Assembly: GCA_030386875.1 (NCBI GenBank)
Contig: CM059560.1
Coordinates: 30,560,183-30,624,182 of the forward strand
DNA length: 64,000 nucleotides
Direction: 5' to 3'
Origin: Morinoia aosen
Taxonomy: Eukaryota > Arthropoda > Malacostraca > Amphipoda > Talitridae
Of this stretch, positions 33,301 through 42,129 are shown one piece after another (the stretch's first letter is position 1; every line of letters starts with the position of its first letter). Below the pieces are notes generated by a model. The model searched no databases, was not told where the DNA came from, and saw nothing but the letters and a program-made list of their open reading frames with translations. Both the position numbers and the translations under genes were made by a program.

Positions 33301-35898
33301 ACCATTATAGGGCCTACAAGTTCATTATTCACGATCCCAGCCCATAACATAACACCACCACCGCCTTAATGGCTGCTAAAACGATGGTGGAGCGTAGCCT
33401 CAAATTCAACCCATCCTGTGGACCATCTGTCTGGGCCAACGAGGGTTGCTCTGGTCTCATCCGTGAATAGAACACATTTCATATCCTGTTTCATATACGA
33501 CCTAGCCCACTCAACTCTCAGGAGCATGTGCTTTTGTCCCAATGGAGCCTTTTTCTCTGGAGATTTCACCTTTGCGACGGTCCTCAAGATTCTGTTGCGG
33601 GTAGTTTTTGGGACTTCATTCAGACCAGAATTTTCATAAATTGCTTTGCTGGTGCTTCTTGATTTTCAAAGACTTCACGCTTGATTTTTCTAATATCTCG
33701 CGTGCTTAGAGCTTTTAATTTGCCTTTATCAGACCGTTCCTTTCGAGTGGAAGGATCCCTCAAGAAACGTTGAATTGTTTTAACATGGCATCCTAAAATC
33801 CTAGCCATAGAGGCAGAAGAGGTTTTCTTGGCAGTTTCCCTTATGATGGGTTGCTTTTCTTTGTCTGTTAGGTCCTTAGTACGTCCCATTTTTGAATTTT
33901 ATACAAATGGACTAATAGTGTGGTTTACAATATATTACAAAAAACAAGCTAAACAAAGGAAAATTGTGTAACCAGCCTCTCCAGAAGATGAACAAGTATT
34001 GCCAGATGAACTAAGCACGCATTGTTGCCGTATTAAAATATTCTCGCCAGGCAGAGGATTTTCAGCGAAATATAAATAAAAAAATTGTTGGACTAATACC
34101 GTGGGTCGTACTGCACAACTCCTCAAAATCAACCCCAAGTTGATTTTGGCAAGGAAATGTCAGTTCAACTTTTGGTGATTCAGCCAATATATAAAACTAG
34201 GTTACTTTCAGCGTAAATTCACAAACATGGAGTATTCATTGAGTCATCTGTGATTCATTTATGAAGTTTGAGGCTCAAAAAATTGAAGTTTGAGCACCTC
34301 TTGAGCGGTAGCATTATGGAGGCTAAGCCTCCCTCAACTGCAGTATTGTGTTTTGGAGTATAATTTTTGTACGGTTTTCCACCGTCTTGATCCAAAACAT
34401 TCACTTTATTTGATTTGTGTGGATGCGTTCACTACCAATTCAAATTCCGCTGGAAAAGTTCATGTGTCGGTATTTTACTGCTGCAAAGAACCTTACAATC
34501 CAAGCATACATAGCATAAGACATTGTATCCCGCTGTGCAGAAGCAAATCAACCTGCACAACAAGGTGGTGAAGCACATAGTGGAGATGGTGTCGTCAGCG
34601 CGGGACGAGTGGGAGACGGAGACGTCGCGCTCCAGCCTGCCGCAGACGTGCTCCTTGAACGAGACGCACAGCCTGCTGGCCGCCGTGGGCACCGGTAAAG
34701 GGCTCAGGCCCACACCCATCACCTCTCCCATGGGGGGCGCCGGCAACATGGCCGCCCAGCAGCAGGCGCAGAGTTCTGGCAACAAGCGCTCCCAGCAACA
34801 TCAGGGTGAGCCTCTCCAATTGGTGCGCACTCGTGTTTCTGACATCTTTTTAGGTTTTATTATTTTGGAAAAGTGGTACATTTTGGGCTAAAAACGTGTC
34901 TTGGGCTAGTTATCTGCTGTGTCTATAATGTTTTAGTTGTTTGCTCAAAACTTGAATCGAGCTGTGTTGTTTTTTATTTATGATAGTCAATTTGGCTTTA
35001 TTTTGTTTGCTCTCATTTTAAAGCAGGAGGTGTTATATCATGTTCACGATGCATTGTGGGAGTGCCCCATGATTGGAATTGCCTACATATATCTTGTTTT
35101 CAGTTTGTCTTTACAGACCTGAACACTGTTTCCTGTTTGTGTGCTCATTTGAATATTCCTAACTGAAACATCATGTGTTTTATTACAATTACTGGTATTC
35201 TTCATGGGATTATTGTGCCTCTACTCCATGAAAAAAATGTAGATTTGCTTAATTTGATGTCTGTTCTGGACGAAATCAAGTAGCTTATTTTTTCCTGTTG
35301 AAAACAATCAATCGTCTCGTCTGGACAAAAATGTTGCTTAATTATTTCACATTTGTAAGATTCTAAAGTTGGCCATGCGGCTTGCAATGACGCGTTGCAC
35401 GCATGGCCTTGGAATGAATATTTTATTGCTTCTATCGAAGGTCCAGTAGCCATATGTACCTGGAGTGAATTTTCTTGGTACAACAAACAAAGTCCTCTGT
35501 CAATAGTATGAGTTATTTAGCAGCCTTTTTTGCGGTGTTTTTGTGTTCTTCTAAGTGAATACACACTCAAAATTAGGCCCTTTACTACGGTTCTTGTTGA
35601 AGCTTACGTTTGTCTTTGTGTTAGCATCGGGGTCGCGAGTGGTCAAAAACGAGAAGATTTCTCTTAATTTAACGCTCCTGAATTAAAGTACCTTCCTTAT
35701 TACCAAGGAGAGTACTGATACGCGCTTTTCCAACGCGTTACACCTGTAAACATTTTTTATTTTCCTGTAACAAAAATTAGTACGCTGTGTAGTATTCGTT
35801 TGATATAAGAGCAACTGTTGTGTCTTGCAGGCAAGGCGCCCAGCGCTATCAAGACAAACATCAAGGCTGCCAACCAGATGCATCCCTACCGCCAGTGA
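24318..35898 (+). CDS. MED8: Mediator complex subunit 8 (five-exon gene model)
   Basis: MED8 is a subunit of the head module of Mediator, the nuclear coactivator that links transcription factors to RNA polymerase II. The joined exons 24318-24323 (candidate), 29644-29802, 31696-31941, 34541-34805 and 35831-35898 keep phase and total 744 nt, or 247 residues. That is close to the roughly 250-270 residues of animal MED8. Conserved family features are the N-terminal REE/DLK helix, a block ending in ISGQ, KTPPL, SRVPAFSHD with LRTKPDPE, KVVKHIVEMVS, and the C-terminal IKTNIK...MHPYRQ end. Introns use GT-AG. The introns are full of transposons, none of which breaks an exon. The second to fifth exons are secure; the first rests only on ATGCAG followed by GTAAAT and correct phase. 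Confidence 0.9.
24420..24620 (+). repeat. dispersed repeat family 1, copy 1
   Basis: This shares CTCCATACTAAATGGTG, a pyrimidine-rich CTTTCCTCTC stretch and GAGGCTTAAACTAAC with copies at 42.2-42.5, 44.3-44.7 and 52.5-53.0 kb. Confidence 0.65.
24881..25563. mobile_element. long-hairpin (foldback) MITE, copy 1
   Basis: This 683-bp element is built from two long inverted arms of about 330 bp, starting GGTAAATGTTAAGTTTAATG and ending in the complement of GGTCAATGTGAAG. It is flanked by the perfect 8-bp duplication GTTACTGT (24873-24880 and 25564-25571). No coding capacity is seen. An 8-bp duplication fits hAT, P or Merlin-type transposases; the TIR does not settle which. Confidence 0.9.
25699..26373. 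mobile_element. long-hairpin (foldback) MITE, copy 2
   Basis: This 675-bp copy of the same family lies 135 bp beyond copy 1, with the perfect 8-bp duplication AAATCTGA (25691-25698 and 26374-26381). It starts GGTCAATGTGAAGTTTAATG and ends in the reverse complement. The arms meet near 26036, where the match is nearly perfect over about 70 bp each side. Confidence 0.92.
26441..26852. mobile_element. MITE with about 60-bp terminal inverted repeats
   Basis: The left end (AAGTTTTC...ACTTTCCGTC...GAGTATTTTA...TATAGCGGTA) is matched by the reverse complement at 26785-26850. A third, internal copy of the end near 26630-26680 suggests two related units in tandem. No TSD was fixed and no coding region was found. 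Confidence 0.6.
27241..28554. mobile_element. palindromic mariner-like element with dead transposase
   Basis: The ends are about 70-bp inverted repeats sharing TTGGCCAGAAAAAATATTT, with TA at each border (27239-27240 and 28555-28556). The minus strand from about 28230 to 27750 encodes the middle and C-terminal parts of a mariner transposase, including a catalytic HHDNAPAH block and YSPDLAPC. Stops and frameshifts break it. The right 300 bp encodes the same C-terminal region again on the plus strand, so the element is two inverted partial copies. The N-terminal DNA-binding half is missing. Confidence 0.85.
27300..27745. repeat. about 60-bp minisatellite inside the mariner transposase end
   Basis: About seven units carry TTCAAAGTAGGCCCCTTGTG, CTTGCACACACTTAGCC and GATCCTTCCAC. 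Read on the minus strand each unit is the last roughly 20 codons of the transposase (WAKCV..Q...YFEG-like). A coding segment has therefore been amplified in place. Confidence 0.85.
28728..28959. mobile_element. TTAA-flanked MITE (piggyBac-like), copy 1
   Basis: TTAA borders enclose inverted ends CCCTTTTAAC and GTTAAAGGG. A diverged inverted relative lies at 52984-53228. The short TIR beginning CCC and the TTAA target fit piggyBac-type mobilisation. Confidence 0.7.
29644..29802 (+). CDS. MED8: MED8 exon 2
   Basis: The acceptor TTTCAG precedes REERHLEVAVD and the exon ends ISGQ at a GTATTG donor. It holds 53 codons in phase 0, with two N-terminal helices containing DLK and a WPDYL motif typical of MED8. 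Confidence 0.92.
31170..31300 (+). repeat. dispersed repeat family 3, copy 2
   Basis: This matches 23905-24040 around ACGGAAGATGTTTCTTAAA and GAATGTTTATTTG. Confidence 0.5.
31696..31941 (+). CDS. MED8: MED8 exon 3
   Basis: The acceptor TGTGCAG is followed by MFTLLKVLRNEKTPPL. The exon holds 82 codons in phase 0 and ends at the donor GTAGGT. It contains the SRVPAFSHD and LRTKPDPE blocks that are the best family signature. Confidence 0.95.
32544..34113 (-). pseudogene. Tc1-like element with broken transposase
   Basis: The element spans about 1,570 bp with short inverted ends (CAGTGCGACCCAC / CAGTACGACCCAC) and a TA on the left; the right TA has decayed. Transposase on the minus strand starts at 33889 with a helix-turn-helix region. 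It continues with FTDE (first Asp), QDNAPS (second Asp) and SPDLNPIEN (Glu) in several frames, broken by at least three frame changes, ending near 32878. It lies inside MED8 intron 3 in the opposite orientation. Confidence 0.9.
34541..34805 (+). CDS. MED8: MED8 exon 4
   Basis: The acceptor CTGTGCAG precedes KQINLHNKVVKHIVEMVSSA and the donor is GTGAGC. The length of 265 nt leaves phase 1, which exon 5 completes. It encodes the conserved C-terminal helix, an AAVGTGKGL motif and a Gln-rich stretch. Base composition is much more GC-rich than the flanking introns. Confidence 0.95.
35831..35898 (+). CDS. MED8: MED8 exon 5 (C-terminus)
   Basis: The acceptor TCTTGCAG is followed by GKAPSAIKTNIKAANQMHPY and a TGA at 35896-35898. 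This is the highly conserved MED8 end. Confidence 0.95.
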
Positions 35899-37530
35899 TG
35901 CGCTGTCTCTGCAGGGTAAGACGCTCGGCTCGGGCCTCCGAGTTCTCTTGTGTTGTGGGTGTAGATATGCTCGTGTTGGCGTAGTGTAGATGTTACTGTT
36001 TTGACCTGGTTGTGTTGCTGCAGCTCTGCAGGATTTGTGCGCCGTGATCTACGCCCTGCAAACGAACGGTAATTGCTTCATTTATCGTGCAATTTGTATG
36101 CAATGTTTCTTTTGAATGTCTTGTCTGTGTAAGAATATTGCGGATAGTGATTCGTACGGCGGCTTTTCTGTCTCAATCTTATTCGAGAGTGGGTTATTCT
36201 GTGCAGTCCTTTGACTCGTAATCCTATGCGCAGAACAATCTTGAAATTGTTCAGGCCTGGAGCTGAATTACTTCTTGTATGCCTTTGTTTCTACTAGGAT
36301 ACATGCTATGTTGTTTCATTTCGTCTAACAGTTGAACAAGTTTTTTTTAAATGTACTCATGCATTTTTAGTGGTGAATTTAAAGAAAATAATTTTGAAGA
36401 AAAACTTAATTTACTGTGAAACCTGTATGTTGCTGCAAAACTTGTGGGCCAAGTCCGTGAGCCGCTTGTCAAAGATAAAAATCTTCTTTAAGCATCATGA
36501 GGCACTCAGCTTTCGATGGACGTAACTCGTTTAATGACGAGCTTCAAAACCTAACTGTCACCACAACAGTGTTGGGTCGTTTACAATGCAAGTTGCTGAT
36601 AATGCGGCGTGAATTTTGTTCACATCAGAAAATTCCGTGAAAATTGTTGAACGCTCGTATCTATAGGATCATTGCGATTATTGTTCCATTATGAAAAACT
36701 GATGAATAATGGAAATAATAGTTATCAGTGGACACTCGTGTTTTTGAACGATCGGTGCCGCAGTTCGCTACTCCAACCACACGAGGGGACTTCATAGCAG
36801 TCGTGTTTGTAGCTAATTTCGCGTCGTTTTCATTTGTGTTTGGTGGTAGGCTGCGTGTGGCTGAAGTTCAGAGAAGAGAGGGGCATGAAGTAGTTTACGT
36901 TACATGAATATACGTTCGCGAGGTAATGAAGTGCTGCAACACCATGATCAGTTTTGTACAGTGTGAATATATCTCTCTTTTTAGCAACTAGTATGATCAA
37001 ATTGAGCCACTACTCTTTACTATTGCCGCATATTGGCTGCATATTGAAGGTTGTATTTTTTTGTTTAAATGATTATGGTTAAAAAATGTTAATGAAATTT
37101 TCTTAACTCTTTGAAGCCTGAGTTTACCTAGCAGTTAATTGAGTTGTACATAGCGTTATTGTTGATTAATTTCCATTTCGTTATCTATGGTTCATTTGAT
37201 ACTAAACAATTGACTTAGGCTTTAAGATCTTGAATACAGTTCGAAAATGACCCTGGACCTATAAAGAATTATTGAAACACAATTTTTATCCATTTCCATT
37301 CATAGACGCAAATTTTTAAAGTCAATTACGTGCTTTGCTGCTTTTTTAGAGTTGGTTATGCTCATGTGTTAGTCGAATCTCAGCACAATGGTCTACATTG
37401 CTTTGGAATTAGCATGTATATTACTTCAATAAATAATATAACATTGTAATATTAATCTTCTTTGTATGCAATTTCATCAATCATTTATCCCCGAAATTTG
37501 ATTGCCGATTGGCAGTGTTTCCGACTAACG
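35899..37530. other. MED8 3' flank
   Basis: No coding gene is seen. A strong donor-like site (GCAGGGTAAGA, cut after 35915) lies 17 nt past the stop. A possible acceptor follows near 36023-36031, then a donor-like GTAATT at 36070, so a spliced 3' UTR is possible. An AATAAA occurs at 37428-37433. Confidence 0.35.
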
Positions 37531-37534
37531 CTCT

Positions 37535-37915
37535 CCCGCTGGTAATATTTCTCCATTGATTTCCCCATCAGGGGCTATAGAATAGGTAATATATTTAGGT
37601 TAGTTGAGTTCGTCTATCCTATTCTGTGGGGACTGTCACCCCCAGGAAGGCTACTGTTGGTTACCTCAGTATAAATAGGCAATCAGGATTTCTATCTTTC
37701 GGGCCCACTTAGCTTCTTTGAACTTTCATGCCTTCTTTGCTCTCTTTGCTTTGTTTTATCTTTCCTTATTTAACTTGCTGTTTCTGTGTAGAGTATCCTG
37801 TGTGGAAATCTATCTTGTGCATAGATTCTTAGTTTCCTACAGTCCATGTTAAATGATCCCTTCTTCGCTCGTTAGAAATCACCTTTCTTGTGCCAAGGAC
37901 GTCTCGAATTAATAT
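37535..37915 (+). repeat. dispersed repeat family 1, copy 2
   Basis: This shares GGGGACTG.CACC, GGGCCCACTT, a CTTTGCTTT pyrimidine stretch and TGTGCATAGATTCTTAGTTT with the copy at 44310-44690. Confidence 0.55.
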
Positions 37916-37997
37916 GTTAGTGATAATTATTCCTCATGGTTTGCTTAGTATTATTGCTATTCTGTTCTCCGGATTTGACCAGAACTGCACAGGTTGA

Positions 37998-37998
37998 T

Positions 37999-38057
<59 letters not shown>

Positions 38058-38073
38058 GCTGCCGCTGCCGCTG
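37998..38073. repeat. (CTG)n microsatellite with (CCGCTG) tail
   Basis: An uninterrupted run of about 20 CTG units is followed by alternating CCG/CTG triplets. It lies between genes, so it is not a protein repeat by any model I can support. Confidence 0.95.
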
Positions 38074-38751
38074 CTTAATTCAAATTCATCAGGTAAACGT
38101 GACCATATTTTTGTGTTTGCGCATTTCGTTCTCCTATGAAAACGACTGAGTAACGGCTTTGTCAGTATCAGTATATTGCACTGTCCAGCTACTTAATGAT
38201 CTTATTCTTTGATGCTAGTTCTTGTGAGAAAGAATTTTGTCCATAAAACTTGTGAAGGTGAAATCGTCAACTCATACGGAAACATAGAATACTGTAGATT
38301 TTTTTAATGGTGGGTTGTAGCTTTTAGTGCTTTTGATTCTTCCTTCATATCCCTCTTATTTTCAGCGAACACCGCAATGAGAATAATGCAAGAAATAAAC
38401 TAGTAGAGAGATTTTACGACTTCTCATTCAGTTGCGCACCCATTGACCTCCAATGGTATACGGAGATTGCAATACTTCGCTGTGCATTTCAATGTTCTAC
38501 ACGGGCCATTATGCATATTCTCTACTTTCTTTGGATAGTTGTTCTAGTAGCTTCAGAGGAAATGGTTTTTAGTGTTAAAAAAATTATTGTTTTTGAATTA
38601 GCGCGGCCTTCTCGTGAAAATGACCACGTTTTTCTCGGAAGAATCGTGAGCTTTTTTTGGATTAACCACCTTTTTGGTTTTGGATATATTCTCTTCGCCT
38701 CTATCAGGAAACGCAATGAGCCGTGCACAGCCGTTCAATTGACACGTCTAC

Positions 38752-38975
38752 TGCGATAGGTTGAACTGAAGTTCGATGTTTGACACAAACTGAAACCTAT
38801 TTTAGATTTCGATGCTGAGAGCAATTAATGAAGCGGCCTTTCCGTTGATTTTGATCAAGTGTGATCAAAATTGATTTTGATTTTGAAATTGATTGATCAA
38901 AGTTGATTTTGTGAACCGATGGGTCGATTGCATTATAAACAATGCTCTCAGTGACCACCGGTGGGTGATGGAGCA
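38752..38975 (+). repeat. dispersed repeat family 2, copy 1
   Basis: It starts GCGATAGGTTGAACTGAAGT and ends around GTGACCACCGGTGGGTGATG. Related copies lie near 43265, 48735, 52240 and 62860. Confidence 0.6.
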
Positions 38976-39921
38976 GTTGACGTTGCTTTTTCTAAAAAAA
39001 AGCAACAGCAGTTGAGGTTCACAAGATTAAAAGTTTCCATTAAGTATTATAAGTTTATTTCACGGCTACAATTTACTTCAAAATGAAATGGAATTTCTCA
39101 GCTACAGTTAATGTACATGCAACGATAAATAGAACAAACGTTCTTAATGCTAGAATAATAGTCTGTCTACTACAAATGGCAAATCGTGTTTCAGCAATTG
39201 CATTGTACGCACTTGTTTATGTTGAAACGCACTTGTTTTTTGTTGCATTCACGGATTACTTTGCTGACGACCAGTATTGCATAATTGAAATATTGCATGT
39301 AATAAAATGGAACAAGCTCATGCAAAACCTTGATTTGGGGGGTATTGTCATAGTCTTTCGGAGTCGCTTACCTGTACGTACGTTGGATGAGACCGATAAT
39401 TGCAGCCTAGCTGCTTGCTCAAACGAGAGTGGAATTATAAATTACTGTATTGATGAACATTTACGGTAATTTTTGCTCTTTAGCTCCAGCTTCGGGCTGC
39501 TTGAAAATTACACTACTAATAGCTACAGCTGGTGACTGTCAATAAGTGTAATTAAGATTTAGCCGGGAATACCTTGAGCGTGTGTTCTGAGAAATGCTTT
39601 GAGGCTGCTCTGGTGCTCATGCAATTGCCTAATCGAGCTAACGTCACTGTGCGTACTGCGATTTGAGTATTACGTAATACCTGGATGTAACTAAACTAAA
39701 TACATGGTTCAAAATAATTGGTTACTGTAACGTCTTCCTGTACACTTTGCCTCTACAAAAGGTCATTGAAAGTTAAATGGTATTACTAATTGCCATTTGA
39801 TAACATTTTATACCTACGATATGGTTGAACAACTTGCTTCGTAGTTCTTTGGCGCGTAATGTGATTCAAACAACACTTAAAGATAAATTCATAAATATCC
39901 TCTTAAACAGTGAACGAATTT
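38976..39921. other. no recognisable gene
   Basis: AT-rich sequence between MED8 and the cuticle gene. An open frame at 39083-39469 has no recognisable domain and biased AT codons; I do not call it a gene. It includes the downstream flank of the cuticle gene. Confidence 0.4.
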
Positions 39922-42129
39922 TCACCTTTGAGTTATACTAACGACTGGCACGGGGTTTAAACTCGAGAAAGGCTTACGATCTTTAGCTGAGGAGTCAGTT
40001 CTTACAGCGCCGTGCTTCCTGTGTGGTCTTGATTTCTTACTTGGTATTTCGAAAAGTTCTCTTTCGTCTCCGTATGGCAAAAGAAGCGGCACTTGCCTGC
40101 TTTGACCCAGTGCCTTCAAAACGATTTTGGCGTTAGGATTGTACAGCGTTTTCTTTTCCGTCGATTCTTTGGACGACTCAGGCTTGATGTCGTAGTGATA
40201 AAGTTCCAATTTTGTGGGGGGTTTCTTAGAAATTTTAGGTACACTCGGTAAATATCGTTGCTGAGACTTCCTGTCGGAGTCAACATGTTTACCGATGTTC
40301 GAATTTATTCTCAAAGGCCTTCTTTTAGGTTTAGAATCTTGCGTAGTTTGACGCGTTCTGTGCTCTATCCGACTTTCATGATGAGCTTGAGCATCCTCTG
40401 GAAATAATGACTGGGAAGATTGTGTGTTGATGTCTGGGAATATCGTAGGGCTACTTAAAATTGGAGAGAAACTGACGGGTGGGACTGGAGTCGTGTGAAA
40501 TCTAATATTCTTAGGCGGTCGTTGGAGGAGATTATTCGAAGGGGTACTGCTTCGGATTTTTACGTGCGCAATGCTTGCAGGCGTTGTTGTTGGTATGTTT
40601 TGATTGTGCAGTACAGCTTTGTCAGCTTCAGGAGCATGTTCTTTTGTGGCAGAATGTGGCCTTGGAACCGTCTTCTCCGATAGATGTTCATGAGTTAGCT
40701 GGTGTTCGAATGTTCCTAAGTTTTCAGCAGCAAAAGAAGATCGAGTTTCAGGACTGACGTTAGAGCTAATTTTCAGCTGATTTCGCCCTGACTGTGAAAG
40801 AGGTTTTGGCACTGAATCTCGTATGGGGATTATTCTTCCTCTTGAAGTTGTACGAGAGGGAACTCCCTCCTTTGGTCCTGATAAGGTGACTCTGAAAGGA
40901 TTGGGTGAAGGTGTGGTGACGGGCACGTGTGCCCTAAAGTCTATTTGGCTTTGTTTGAATCTCGGTGAATTTGGCACTTTTTCGACTGGAGGCGGGATGC
41001 GGTGCCTTTTCTTCTGTGGAATTCTCAGTTCTTGAGGGTTGAGATGGGGAGTTGGAGTCTGCTGAGGGACTTCGGTTGGCAAAGGTAGCTCTTGATTATT
41101 TCCTGCGTCTCGAAACGCGAACGTATTGCTTAGCCTCAAAGGTGGCAAGATGTTCGGTTTTTTCCCGGGGGGGAAATTGATACCGGGATAGAAAGGAATA
41201 TTGTTTGGATGATGAATAGAAATTTTCACCGGTGCTGGTTTGACAGGATTGTGCTTTTTGTTGTGAGGCTTGCTTTTGAACCTACCGTGCAAGAAAATCG
41301 GTGGAGGTCTTTCTGTTGTTATTGGGTATGGGGTTGGTCGTGGTCGTTCCGATGTCTGAATGCCATTTACGTGTCCTTCGTGGGTTGTTATCGTTGGGAT
41401 GACATTTGGGTCATCGTTGTCAATATGGCCGTCTGCGTTCGGTGGTCCGGGTAAAATTGGTTGGATGGTAAGGGGATGATTTGGGACACGAGTTGGCGGC
41501 TTGAAAGTTGGGTGTTGTGGGCGCTGGTTTGTAATAAAATTAACATTAGCGTGAATCGGCGGTATTTCTTGCGATGTGCCAGGTATTCTTGATATTCCTG
41601 CTAAATTTCCTCGCAATGTCGGAAGAACTGGACCAAGTGTCGGTTGAAAATTGGGATTAACACCAGGAACTAGCCGTTCACCTTGTGGGCGGCGCCTGAG
41701 TGTCTGTCTGTGTGAATCAATGCTAGGTCTCTGCGAAGAATGAACATTTTGGAATGCAACCGCGTGAGAGGGCTGTCGCGTCGATGGGAACTGCAAAGTT
41801 GGGGTGTGATGAAGAGGTATTCTATCCAGGCCTGCGTGTGGTGCTGATGGGGGTTTGGGTGGACTGAGTTGCGACTGCAGGCTAGGGTTGCGGGTATCAT
41901 GGTCTTCAGGTCGATGCCTCAGAACTGTACCATTCGAGTTGCTAATGCTGCTTGGTGTAGATGACGGTGATGAAAATGGGACGCGGGGAGGCCAGGTTGT
42001 GGTGACGACAGCAGGGCGTGCCGTAGACGTCTCGACAGGATTGATGTTCTCATATGTTACCTCGGCTCGAAATCCCTCGGCGTCCGCGACGTACCTTACT
42101 GTCTGGATGCGCCCATCCGGAAGTGCGAC
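39922..42129 (-). CDS. cuticle gene terminal exon: second half of RR domain and Pro/Thr-rich arm
   Basis: The acceptor (GTTCCACAG) precedes VALPDGRIQTVRYVADAEGF. The remaining roughly 700 residues are Pro, Thr, Ser, His and Arg rich with repeated short Pro motifs and no globular domain. The stop is at 39924-39922. The 2,208-nt frame has no breaks. Confidence 0.92.
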   Translation of the reverse strand, partial: VALPDGRIQTVRYVADAEGFRAEVTYENINPVETSTARPAVVTTTWPPRVPFSSPSSTPSSISNSNGTVLRHRPEDHDTRNPSLQSQLSPPKPPSAPHAGLDRIPLHHTPTLQFPSTRQPSHAVAFQNVHSSQRPSIDSHRQTLRRRPQGERLVPGVNPNFQPTLGPVLPTLRGNLAGISRIPGTSQEIPPIHANVNFITNQRPQHPTFKPPTRVPNHPLTIQPILPGPPNADGHIDNDDPNVIPTITTHEGHVNGIQTSERPRPTPYPITTERPPPIFLHGRFKSKPHNKKHNPVKPAPVKISIHHPNNIPFYPGINFPPGKKPNILPPLRLSNTFAFRDAGNNQELPLPTEVPQQTPTPHLNPQELRIPQKKRHRIPPPVEKVPNSPRFKQSQIDFRAHVPVTTPSPNPFRVTLSGPKEGVPSRTTSRGRIIPIRDSVPKPLSQSGRNQLKISSNVSPETRSSFAAENLGTFEHQLTHEHLSEKTVPRPHSATKEHAPEADKAVLHNQNIPTTTPASIAHVKIRSSTPSNNLLQRPPKNIRFHTTPVPPVSFSPILSSPTIFPDINTQSSQSLFPEDAQAHHESRIEHRTRQTTQDSKPKRRPLRINSNIGKHVDSDRKSQQRYLPSVPKISKKPPTKLELYHYDIKPESSKESTEKKTLYNPNAKIVLKALGQSRQVPLLLPYGDERELFEIPSKKSRPHRKHGAVRTDSSAKDRKPFSSLNPVPVVSITQR

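Noticed and set aside
39083..39469. 128-codon plus-strand open frame
   Set aside because: It has no recognisable domain, AT-biased composition like the surrounding DNA and no splice or promoter support.
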